The position numbers were made by a program, and so were the translations under genes. 64,000 nt of DNA from Himantopus leucocephalus (lineage: Eukaryota > Chordata > Aves > Charadriiformes > Recurvirostridae), in contig RSEF01000001.1 in assembly GCA_003993805.1 (NCBI GenBank), forward strand, positions 95,754,709 to 95,818,708, read 5' to 3'. A model generated the notes under the pieces. That model was not told the DNA's origin. It saw only the letters and a program-made list of their open reading frames with translations, and ran no database searches. Every line of letters begins with the position of its first letter. Positions within the stretch are counted from its first letter, which is position 1. Below are positions 13,311 through 24,072 of this stretch, piece after piece.

Positions 13311-13361
13311 GGTGAAAATTAGGGGCCAAGCCAANTGGGTGAAAATTAGGGGCCAAGCCAA
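13311..13361. repeat. 24-bp perfect duplication around a single N (assembly join)
   Basis: Positions 13311-13334 and 13338-13361 are identical (GGTGAAAATTAGGGGCCAAG and four more bases). They are separated by N at 13335 and two bases. It looks like two contig ends that overlapped but were not merged. It inserts a false repeat into the CR1 endonuclease frame. Confidence 0.8.
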
Positions 13362-13837
13362 GAAAGGAAACCTCGTGACTGGTGTTTAGTTCAGGCCACC
13401 CAACTAAGGGGAGCTCATAGACGAAGCTTTCTTGCTTCAACTACAAGAAGCATCACGCTCACAGGCTCTGATCTTGCTGGATAAATTCAATCACGCTGAC
13501 ATCTGCTGGAAAAGTAGCACAGCAAGCTGTAAGCAGCCCAGCAGACTCTTGGAGTGCATCGAGTATAATTTCTTAATCCAAGTGATAGAAAGCCCCACCA
13601 GAAGAGAAGGATTTCTAGGCCTGTTGCTCACCAACACAGATGGACTAATTAAAGAGGTCAAGATTGGTGACAGCCTGGGCTGCAGTCATCACGCTCTGGT
13701 GGAATTCACAATCTTGAGTGATATGGGCCAGGCAAAGAATAAAGTCAAGACCCTGAATTTTAGGAGAGTGAACTTTCAGTTAAGGAATTAGTGTATGAGA
13801 CCCTCTGGGAAACTGCCTTGAGGGATAAAGGAGCTGA

Positions 13838-13870
13838 AAAGAGCTAGCACATTTCTGAAAAGAGCTAGGA
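13838..13870. repeat. Short imperfect duplication in the CR1 fragment
   Basis: CTGAAAAGAGCTAG occurs twice, about 20 bp apart, near the 3' limit of the CR1 fragment. Both copies remain readable in the ORF2 frame, so the duplication may have belonged to the inserted element or arisen soon after. Confidence 0.6.
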
Positions 13871-13892
13871 CGTTTTTCTTAGAGCCCAAAAG

Positions 13893-13975
13893 CTCTAATA
13901 AAATAATAAATAATAATATAAATAATTATAAATTATAAAAAATAAAGTAATAAATAATACGTAATAAAATATTGG
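13893..13975. repeat. (TAA)n-like low-complexity tract
   Basis: This is a degenerate AATAAATAATA tract directly after the broken CR1. It is a plausible deletion breakpoint and is also prone to slippage. Confidence 0.8.
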
Positions 13976-16900
13976 AAATAACATTTTAAAAGAGTAACAC
14001 ATATACACATGATAAAATAACAGGTTCATTAATTTGGAATATTTTCTTTTTAATATTACAGTTACATAATAATTTCAGCTTATTTGCTAGGAAAACTTAA
14101 AAATTTGGTTTTTTCAAAACATTCTGATACCAGAATTGTAACCATAAGGCTCTAGAAACAGAACTTTTTGTTTTCATCTTTGACTACTAAAATTTTGAGT
14201 AAGATAATAAGGCTCTGTTTTAGGGAAATTTCCATCAGCACATGTATATACTGAATAAAATGCGTGAACAGAATAAATTTTGAAAATTCTGAAGTACTTA
14301 ATCTTCTTATTTTAACCCTAACACACCTGTTAGTCAAATTCAAAAATATTTTTCTGTATTCTCAACATAGATATTTTTCTCTGCAAGCTTGGAGAAGCAT
14401 TCAAGAAGTGCAGGATGTCTCACTCCTTCATTCCCACATAGTGAGGGGATTGTGAACATTTGGGATTTTATACCCCGATCTAGAATACCAGAATCTCACT
14501 ACAGGGAATACCAGAGATCCAACAACTCCCAGAAAGTGGCTGATGAAAAATAATGACATTTGAAATCTAAGAGGCATCATCCTTTACTTATACGCCTGAT
14601 CTAAAGGAAGTCAAATTATCTTGATTTCTATTTACTGTTCTGTCACAGTAACTTCATACAAAGTTTAACGTACCTGAACAAAACAATTACATCGCCTTCT
14701 TTGTCGTAATTTCTTGTGTGTTATCAAAAACCAAGTTGTCAATAACTGTAAATATAATATCAAGCATATGGTCTTGAAGTTAAATGAAAGCTATACATCT
14801 TAGTGCTACATCCCTTGCTTTTCAAACAGCAGCAAGTGTTCCTAGATTTGCCATTCACCCTAAGTATACACGGTACTTTTGTAGAAATAATACAGCAAAT
14901 TTCTAAGACTGAAAAACCATGGTTTAGCATATAAGTAAAGTATGCACAGGATATTACAATTCTCTGTGCTGTTAACTAAAGTAAAATTTTAAGTGGAAGA
15001 CGTGAACTCTTATCCTTCTCCTTAAACATAGCTATCCATAATATTTATTTTCAAAATTGACAAGAGTTTAATCAATAATGTAACGGCAACATCAGAATGA
15101 CCATATTTGTTAGACAATAGAAGATACTCTAAGTAGAAGCTATTCTATTGTTTGCAGCAGCATTTTTTTTGAAATTACTGATTTTGTTCTGCTTCTCTCT
15201 GGCAAGAGTCTTAAAGTCCTTCACAGTGCAGAACTGGTCACACTGAATCACCTGGGAAGAACTCCAGACTTCCCACTTGGTGGGATCTGAACTACAGGTG
15301 TCAGGTGAGAAAATCTTCCTAAATTCCTAAATGCCTTTCACAGTCAGTGAACAGAGCTTGATGCCTCTGAAATGCTCCTAACAGAACAAACAACATGTTG
15401 TCCTGGAGACCTTGAAAATACTTTTTGCCTCTACTGGGTATAAAAACATTTGACACTACAACAGCCCTTACAAGGCAATGTGCACTATGGTGCCCTCTGG
15501 AGTTCTTATCGATTACTCAAATTGGTTTCTGTTCAGACCACACCACAGCTCTCACGTAAGCAGAAAAAAGATCCTAAACATTTTATTTGGATAATGACCC
15601 AAATATGTAAGTGCCATGCAAATCAGATTGACTGATACCATCCTTCATATGTATTAACCAGACAGCGTTTTTACAGTATGAGACTGGAAAATGGCATTAT
15701 GGAGTTTTGCAGGATTAAGAAGCAATGATGTATGATAGCAAAACGATACGTTAGCAAAAAGTTACAGCTTTTGCTAATGTCATGTCTACTGATTCATTCT
15801 TTAACACTAAGGGAAATTAATCACCACAGTGCATGGTATTTCTGATTCCATACTAGGCAGCAGAAGGATCTCAGGAGGGCATGGTAAAAATGGGGGTTAG
15901 ATAGATAGTAGAGAGCTAGTTTATGGTGACCTATATGCAAATATGGCTCTTGAGATAAAGCCCTTATTTCCTCATATTTTCCCCTTCTTTTGAGATAGTA
16001 CTGCCAGTAGAGTTATGTGATATTTTAGAGTTGTGAGGTTTTATTCCCTTTTTTTTTTTCTTCTTCTGAGTATCAGCTGGATTTCATTCTGTGAGGCTCA
16101 GAAACAGGAAAATGTCATGTAAATGCATGTTAAAGTACAGTGTCATGCAGCAGTACAAAAAAATATTTCACCAGCAGAGGCTAGAGTAACTTAAAATGCT
16201 TAACATAACTTATTGGACATTCAGCACAATTCATCAGGAGTACCAGCATTCTTATAGCACTTTTTACACTCAGCTGAAAAACAATTTGCTTGGCATTTAA
16301 GAATATTAAGGATAGATCACAGAAGGGAGGGCATTTGAGTTTACACCACTAGATGCTAGGTTTATTTGGTAAATGTAGTCATGCTGGAAAGCATTTTAAA
16401 ACAACACATGGAACACTGTAAGTGGCATATAAAAAGAGGACTCACAAGAAGGAAAATATCTTGACATACCTTGAATTACTACATTAGTCTATTCAGGGGT
16501 AACTGAATACATGTTTATCACAAGTACGTTTTAATTTTCTTTGGAAAAAAAAAATACATCTAAACTCACACTGTGTTACTGCTAGCAATTTCAGGAAGAA
16601 GATATATTCATTCAGCTGTAATATTCATGTCAACATCTGCAGAACTATCACTTCTGTTCATTTCCACAGAATAAGCACCTAAAGTGTAGGTGTAAATACC
16701 AGCATCAAGTGCTGGATGTCGAGTTTATGCCTCTAGCCAACCTGTACATTTATAAATCAGCAGGAAGGGGTTTGCTGACAAAAATTCTGTATTTATTTGT
16801 ATCATTCAACTAATTCAGCATGAGCATCATTTATTTTTCATTTGACACTTTGAGAGCTATTTTTTCTCCACCTATTTCTGTATTACATCTTTTGATGTGG

Positions 16901-19900
16901 ATCTGTGCATCCAAGCTAGCTTAATTGTCCGTATGTTTGGTATCCTAAATATCTGTTCTGTGGGGAATACACAGTTTTTCTTCATGATCTTCAGGTTGAG
17001 AAATCATTCTTTGCAGTCAGCTGAGTGGCTACTGAATAGTGATAGTGGACATTAGACTTGCTTGACACGATGGATTCCTCCAGGCTATAACCTACATTTT
17101 TCATTTGTAATAGATATCCCAACTTCTATAGCAGCTGAACCCAACAGGACTTATCCATTTATTTAACTATTAATAGAGACTTTTTTCCCCCTCTCTTGCA
17201 ACTGTAATAGAAATGGTTCATTACCTTTTTATTTCATCTTATTGCCACACTACTTAAGTGTGATTTATTTGGCATATTTTCACTTTATAGATATTTAGAT
17301 TACAGTAGCCAGAACGTCTCCATAGGTACTGTCATTACAGGTGGTTTGGGTAACTTTGGACGCATTTGGATTCATATACAATTACACTGTATATCAAGAT
17401 CAGATTCTCTGTTTTTGTCCAAAGCCAGTCACACTCCTCCCACACACATCCCCACCACCACCCCCCTCCAAACCCTGTTTAAGTGCGTTCCCAGAGCTCC
17501 AATTCAAAGTTATTAGTTATATTTAGTAAGTACGCCCTTCAATGCTAACAGGATGCTTGAGGACAAGTTTGTGAACACTAAACCCTGTGCTGATTTCTGG
17601 CTCAGAAAACTTTTGACACTTTCAAAGTGCATCCCACAGAGACACTATTTTTCTAAAAGACTTAGTTCTTTTTCCTCTCAGGCCCTGTTTGAATCCGATT
17701 TTCGTCCCAGTTCCACACTTTCTATACATTCAGACCTAAGTTTCCTAAAGCAAACTCTGTTGATCATTACTTTCCTGCTACTCAGAATTGTCTCCATCCC
17801 AGTCCTCAGAACAAATTTCTGAACCTGTTCTTGATTCCCATAAATATGAGGATCTAAGGAAAGGCTGAAAGTTAAACCTGATGCATCCTGCACTCTGTGG
17901 CAAAAGGATGAAGAAAAAGTAGCTAATCTTGAAAATCTTTTCATAACGTTGTCTACTTAACTTCAAAAATTGGTCATATTTTACTTAGCAGTTAATCAGA
18001 GCTGAGGAAAATAGGGTTTCGGGTTCATAGAATTTTTTTTTTATAATTTGTTTATAATGTTATATATTTTTTATAATGTTGTTTAAGTCCAAATGAAACT
18101 GCTGTTCAGAAAGCTAATCTGTTTTCTTACTTCTGAAATGGCCAAGTCAATAAATCTTGGAATGATGATACTTATGATGATCAAAGCATATGGCCTAGGG
18201 GATAACCAGATTGCACCGTGAACCGCAATGGCATGAGGTGTTTCTATAAGTATTGGCAAGTATTTAACTCCTCATAAAATTCCATTCCTTTTTACAGCAA
18301 TAGCTAATGTGTGGATTTGTAAAACCTATATACAGGAGTAAAGAATCTCAGTTCTGAAACTTCTAAAATTTTGCAAGAACAAGTCAGAATTTAAATGTTT
18401 CATTAATATAATATACTGAGAAGTGGGTTCTACAATACCAATACCTTTTTTTTTGTTGTCTGTGCATGCCTTTATAGACCTAGTCCCAAGCAGAAAATTG
18501 ACTGTTTGATATGTGTCTGTGAACACAAATCACCAAGTGTTTTTTGAAACACTTAGCCAATGCCATAAAATATCTAGATCTACTATAGATGACATTTTTA
18601 ATATATAGTTCAAAAAGTACAAATCAAAGTCAAGTAAGAAGATTGTTGAGACATAAATGTTTTGTTTTTTTTTTTTTATCTTGGAATCAAATCGTTATGA
18701 TTATATTCTATCTATCATTCAGAAAAAGCATAGTCAACATTGTCTCATGTAATACATCTCCTTACAGTATAATTCTCTATAGATATTACTGTACGTGGGT
18801 ATGTTTCCAAGCATTCCAGTCCAAAAGCACATGCTTGCCACTTTCTTATTCAATGCCTTCCTTGTAACTTTTTTCGTCATTTTTATGAAGCCTGAGAACA
18901 CAGATGTAGCCAGCATGCACTAATATAGAATATGTATGTGTTATTGAATTTACCTCTTACAGAAAAATCCTTTAATCTCTGAAGTCACTAGTCACATAGC
19001 TGAATGAAGTTGCATTAATAGTATTATTTACCATTCGCTTTTAGCTACAAATTGTCTAATTTCTTTACATGTTTGTGTCAAGTAATGCCTTTCTTGCGGC
19101 TGCTATATGACAGCAGTGATGCAATGGTCTAAATATTCTGAGTTTTAGGGAATTTTACAAGTTCGTTTTATAGAAGCTTACTTATTAGTAGATGTATAAA
19201 TGAAGCACAGATATCTAATATTAAAATAAAATGCCAGGATTAAATTATTTATTTATCTGGAAACCTGATTATAGTTTATAGATAATGAGTTAGACCTCAA
19301 AATGTTCATTTTGATGTGCATTACTCAAAAGCTGACACAGTTACTTTGATCTGCATTAACTAAAGATATTTCTCATTGTATAGCATCTCTGAAGCATTAA
19401 TAATTAATATTTAGCTAGTGAAATATAAAAGGGATGTAAAATTAAAGTTACTGTTTCTTCAGATAACTTATGTTCCAAAACATAGATTAAAGCCCCAACA
19501 ACAAAAACAAAAAACAAAAAAATCACCAGAAAATAAAATTAAGTCCTAGAATGTTCTACATAGTAGACAGTTATTTTTAAATGCAATCTATTTTTCTCTG
19601 CTTTTATTGAATAGATGGTATATATGCATAGTATCTAAGATACCATTCTCAACTAAAGAATCGTTCATTTCAAAACTTGACAGGTGTTCTTAATGTCATT
19701 TGGGGAAAAAAACCCCAAAACCTATGAGCAAAGCAGTATAAGGATATAAATACACACAGTTGAAATCCAGGAGTGTGCATAAATGAGCTGCAAAGCCAAA
19801 AAAATTGTTGTTGAAATTCCATTGGGAGAAATTCTATTGAAATTCCATTCCATTACAGAGTAAAAATAGCAAGTTTTTAAATAGTAGCCTGTCTTAAATA

Positions 19901-20513
19901 CTGACAAGAATGTATTTTTAAAAAAATTCTAAATAACATTACGTTTCTGTGTAAAGCAGTATCAAACTTCTTTGTTCACGTACTCCACATTCTTATATAG
20001 TTTTATACCTTTTAATTGTATTTCATGTAAAATGATAGGTAATGTATATTGGAACACCCAAATATATTTTGCATGTTTTCTTGCTTTCCATAATCCTATA
20101 TACTTCGAATCTGATACGAAATAAGTTGAATGCAAATGTGAATCATGATTTCTGATGTTTTTTCCTTTAATTTCTTCACGTTCTGAATGTTATTAGCCTA
20201 GGTTTTCTTCAAGAGACTAGCAACAACAAATCTCAGACAATGATTGTTTAATAGTTCTCACTGTGTGCATGCATAGACCCAAAGTCATAATTCCTGTAAC
20301 TTTCATCCTGTTGAATACTATTTATATAAGTACTGCCTCTTCAGAAGTTATTTTTGAAGCCTAATTATTGCAATTTCTCACAGGAAAAGTTCATCTGCCA
20401 ATGCAGTTACTCAAACTGACTTTCAAATCAGAGGTTGCCATACATGTAAAATCTCCTTTCCACAATTAATTTGGAGTTCATAAATCTATACTTTTGCTTT
20501 TTGCAGAAAAAAA
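13976..20513. other. AT-rich unique DNA, no gene recognised
   Basis: There is no repeat family, RNA gene or convincing exon. The tract 17439-17468 is C-rich (CCACCACCACCCCCC). Runs of T occur at 16041-16058, 18030-18041 and 18660-18677, and CAA-rich DNA lies at 19496-19523. Open frames are 60-92 codons and chance-like. Confidence 0.6.
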
Positions 20514-20523
20514 NNNNNNNNNN
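20514..20523. other. Assembly gap (10 N) at the 5' side of the LTR
   Basis: A poly-A run precedes it and LTR sequence follows. The missing 5' part of the LTR, and any CR1 that may lie upstream of it, would be here. Ten N is probably a nominal size. Confidence 0.9.
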
Positions 20524-20831
20524 CTGTGCGTTCCTGAATCCAGTTCCTGAGTTGAGCTCCCGTCCATCGCTGTGTCCAATCTGGGACTTTCCCTGTGCCT
20601 ATCAGTGATGTGATTGTCATCCTGGGAGCTTGATAGTGGTTTTGTATATGTTGTATATATTTCATGATTTTCTTTTTTTAATTATTTTATTAATTTATTA
20701 ATACTTTCATTAAAGTAGTTTAGTTTCTTCTAAACTCATAAGTCTCTTTCCCTCTGTCCCTCTTCTCTTTGGAGAGTTGGGGAGAGTATCTGTCATTTGT
20801 TTCATTGGCCAGTACAGCCCAAACCACAACA
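20524..20831 (+). mobile_element. Avian ERV-type LTR, 3' portion
   Basis: An A/T-rich block with a polyadenylation-type ATTAAA near 20711 is followed by a pyrimidine-rich stretch (CTCTTTCCCTCTGTCCCTC). The end is CCCAAACCACAACA at 20831. This order, and an AAACCACRACA terminus, is how I remember a widespread class of bird ERV LTRs (ERVL/ERVK-like; I am not sure which). The 5' part is lost in the 10-N gap. No retroviral genes adjoin it, so it is a solo LTR or a truncated one. CR1 sequence begins at the next base. Confidence 0.65.
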
Positions 20832-20832
20832 G

Positions 20833-21288
20833 GCACCCATCTGCCGGCCTGACACGGAGTCATAAGAGGTATGCTGCCTTCCAGGAGCTAAGGTCTGAGA
20901 TGTTGCAGAGAGGGTGCCACAACTTGTCAAGGGCACAGACTACTATCCATTGCTACTCTTCCATGTGGGCACAAATGACATCACAAGCCAGAACCTGGGC
21001 AGAATCAAGGAAGACTACAAAGCCCAAGTGAAAAGTATTGATGCCCAAGTTATCTTTTCTTCCATTTTACCAGTTAGAGGAAAGGGTGCAGTCAGAAGTA
21101 GATGTATAATTCAAATCAAGTCCTGGCTTTGTGGCTGATGCTGTCATGAGGGTTTTGGCTTTTATGACAATGGGACATCTTTCAATGACGATAGCCTGTT
21201 AGGGAAGGATGGGATCCACCTGTCTAGAAAAGGCAAGGGAATCTTTAGCAGCAGTTTGGCTAACTTGGTGAGACAGGCCTTAAACTGA
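20833..21288 (+). pseudogene. CR1 ORF1 relic, SGNH esterase-like domain, C-terminal part
   Basis: CR1 ORF1 proteins carry an SGNH/GDSL-type esterase domain, thought to help handle the element's RNA-protein particle or membranes. Here LLFHVGTNDI (GTND at 20968-20979) is the GxND block, and GKDGIHLSRKGKG (Asp at 21208) is the last block carrying the catalytic Asp-x-x-His. The two are in the same frame 80 codons apart, but a TGA at 21136 interrupts them. The first block with the nucleophilic serine lies upstream of the truncation and is absent. The natural stop is the TGA at 21286-21288, after RQALN. Confidence 0.8.
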
Positions 21289-21425
21289 AGGACCTGGGGA
21301 TCAGGGTGCAAAGTGGCAACTCTTATGCAATTACAACCAGCTGGGGAATAAGCCAGGCCAACCAGAGCAGTGACAAATGTTCTTTAGCTGCCTCCCAAGG
21401 TGACAACCAGAAGACCAGCCACCTC

Positions 21426-23961
21426 ATGTGTATGTATAAAAATGCACACAGGCTGCGGAACAAACAGGAGAAACTGAAGCTCTGCACCCAGTCAGACAGC
21501 AATATCATAGGAATAACTGAAACATGGTGGGACAACACACATGGCTGGAGGATCGCAATGGATGGCTATAGGTTGTTTCGTAAAGGCAGTCAAGAAGAAG
21601 AAGAGGAGTGGTGCTCTATGTTAAGGAGAACCTTGAGTGTATAGAAGTCAACTATGGCGATTGTGCAAGCCCTGTTGAGTGCCTCTGGGTCAAGATCAAA
21701 GGGGTCATCTCCAAGCGGGATCTTAGAGTAAGCATCTGCTACCGACCTCCAAACCAAGACAACAAGGCCAACAAAGCAATATCTGGGTCATTTAAGCAAG
21801 CTTCGTGTCAACAGAACCTGGTTCTTATGGGTCACTTCAACCATCCAGACATTTGCTAGAAGAACAACACAGCAGCTTACGTCATCCATCAAGGATTGCT
21901 TCTTTGTATAAATGTTATATGTGCCAACCAGGAATGAGGCACTGCTGGACTTGCTACTCACAAAGCAAGAAAACCTGCTTTGTAATATCCAAGTTAATGA
22001 TAGCCTCAGCTGCAGTGATCACAATATTGTGGAGTTTGGGATCCTGCTGAGCATGGTGCAGGGTAGTACTAAGACAGATGTTTTAGATTTTAGAAGAGCA
22101 AACTTCAGCTCGCTCAGAGCTCAGTTGGGAGGGATTCTGTCGGAATTTCTATGGAGGATAAAGGAGCTAGTGAGTGCTGGGAGTTTTTCAAGAACACTCT
22201 CCTGGAAGCACAAAAACTGTTCATCCCTGTTAAAAGTAGGGGAAGTAGGCAGACCAAGAGACCCCCTTGGCTTAACTGTAAGCTTCTGTATTTGCTCAAA
22301 AACAAAAGAGAAGCATACTGGAGATGGAAAAGGAGACGAATACCTGTTGAAAACTACAATGGCATTGCCAGGACATGCAGAGATGCAATTAGAAAAGAAA
22401 AAGCTCAGCTTGAATTGAAAATGGCCAGAGATGTCAAAAACTACAAGAAAGGGTTCTTCGGGTACGTAAACAACAAGCAGAAACAGAAGGAAAATATTGG
22501 CCCGCTGTTAAATAGGAGAGGCGAATTAGTCACCAACAATGCTCAGCGCTGTCTTCACCTCTGCCTTTACCAGCACTGTTGAGCCCCAGGCCTTGGGAAC
22601 AAAAATCCAGGTTGATGCAAACCCAGACCCACCATCAGTGAAGGAAGAGTTGGTACGTGAACTGCTACAGGAGCTTGACCCCTACAAATCGATGGGCCCT
22701 GATGTTACCTGCCCAAGAGTGTTAAGAGAGCTGGCTGGCATTGTTGTGAGGCATAATCTCCATAATCTTTGAGAAGTTCTGGAAATCAGGGGACATTCCA
22801 GAAGACTGGAAGAAGGCTAATGTCACCTTCATCTACAAGAAGAGCTTAAAGGAGGATCCAGGAAAATGTAGCTGGCTCAGTTGATGTGGGGCGAGCAGTA
22901 GACCTTGTTTACTTGGACTTCTCCAAGGCTTTTGATATGGTTCTCCAGAGCCTCCTCCTAGAGAAACTGATGCATTATGGTCTAGACAAGTGGTCTGTGT
23001 GATGGGTGGGGAACTGGCTGACAGGCTGCACCCACAGGGTGGTGGTAAATAGCTCCTTTTCAAATTGGCAATCTGTCACAAGTAGGAATGAAATTGAGCC
23101 CAACACTGTTTAAAGTCTTCAAAAGTGATCTGGATGATTTAATCTAGTGTACCCTGATGAAGTTTGCCGATGATACCAAACTGAGTGGGGAAGGGGACAC
23201 TCCAGAAGGGAAAGCTACCCTGCAGGAAGACCTGGGTAGGCTGGAAGAGTGGGCTAACAAGAATCTTATGAAGTTCAACAAAGACAAATGTAAGTCTTGC
23301 ACCTGGGAAAACATAATCCAGGATTGCAGCACAGGCTGGGATCCACCCGGCTGGGGAGAGCTCTGTGGAAAGGGACCTTAGGGTCCTGGTGGACAGTAAG
23401 CTCCATATGAGTGAACAGTGCACTGCTGGGACAAAGAAAGCCAACAGGATGCTGCATCAACACGGGCATCACCAGCAGAGATAAAGTTGTCATTATCCCA
23501 CTCTACTTAGCACTTGTCAGGCCACACCTGGAATACTGTGTTCAGTTTTGGTCCCCACCATGCAAAAAAAGATGTGGGCAGGCTGGAGAGGGTCCAGAGA
23601 AGGGCCACCAAGATGATCAAAGGACTGGGAAGCCTGTCACATGAGGAAAAGCTGAGAGAACCACGTTTGTTCAGCCTTGAGAAAAGAAGGCTTAGGGGAA
23701 ATCTTATCATCAGGTTTCAGTATTTAAAGGGTGGCTACAAAGAAGGTGGAGACTCCCCCTTTTTAAAACAAGTCACATGGAAAAGATGAGGGGTAATGGG
23801 TACAAGTTAATCCTGGGGAGATTCTGATTGGACACAATACAAAAACTTTTCACAATGAAAATAATCAGCCATTGGAATAATATCCCCAGGGAAGTGGTGG
23901 ATTCCCCATCATTGGACACTTTTAAGATTTGCTGGGCAGGGTGCTGGGCCATCTTGTCTAG
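21426..23961 (+). pseudogene. CR1 ORF2 relic, endonuclease plus reverse transcriptase
   Basis: ORF2 nicks the target DNA and copies the element RNA from the nick. The apurinic-type endonuclease starts at MCMYKNAHRLRNKQEKL (21426) and keeps ITETWWD (Glu at 21519) and SDHNIVEF (22014). The GDFN box reads GHFN (Asp to His at 21833), a likely loss of catalysis. A linker (PPWLNCKLLYLL, KENIGPLLNRRGELV) leads to the polymerase: DPYKSMGPD, VYLDFSKAFD and MKFADDTKLSG (FADD at 23163-23174, intact). About 57 codons between EDPG and SVDVGRAVD are missing near 22860-22875; in the CR1 at 9.5 kb they carry the PGKIMEQ and [11 protein letters not shown] blocks. There are at least four frame changes and several stops. 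A 1-bp loss after DTFKI shifts the C-terminus away from its usual stop, which would be at 23959-23961. Confidence 0.92.
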
Positions 23962-24072
23962 ACTATGCTTTTCCCAAGAAAGTTTGGACCAGATGATCCT
24001 TGATGTCCCTTCCAACCTGGGAAGGGTTCCTTCTATGATTCTTCCTTCCAACCTTCTGTGATTCTATGATTC

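Larger units (their letters stand above)
12848..13892 (+). mobile_element. CR1 LINE fragment, end of ORF1 to endonuclease of ORF2, truncated at both ends
   Basis: The clear match begins with RRDLN near 12.87 kb (end of ORF1 and spacer). The ORF2 start follows near 13.04 kb with YTNARSMGNKQEELEA. The endonuclease then runs through LDKFNHADICW (about 13.47 kb), SPTRREGFLGLLLTN, SLGCSHHALVEF and LNFRRVNF to FLRAQKL near 13.89 kb. Two nuclease motifs are damaged: the GDFN box reads DKFN and the SDH box reads SHH. Stops occur near 13.15 kb and 13.79 kb. The copy lacks the whole reverse transcriptase and 3' end. That is unusual, because LINEs normally lose the 5' end. A later deletion into the A/T-rich repeat that follows is likely. 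Confidence 0.85.
20832..24072 (+). mobile_element. CR1 LINE, longest copy in the window (ORF1 end, ORF2, 3' tail)
   Basis: This is about 3.2 kb of CR1 in one orientation: the C-terminal part of ORF1, a spacer of about 140 bp, ORF2, a short 3' untranslated region and the tail GTGATTCTATGATTC ending at 24072. The 5' end abuts an LTR terminus with no visible CR1 promoter region. The copy is inactive because of several frame changes, stops, a deletion in the reverse transcriptase and altered nuclease residues. The two coding relics are annotated separately. A complete CR1 is about 4.5 kb, so roughly the first quarter is missing. Confidence 0.95.
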
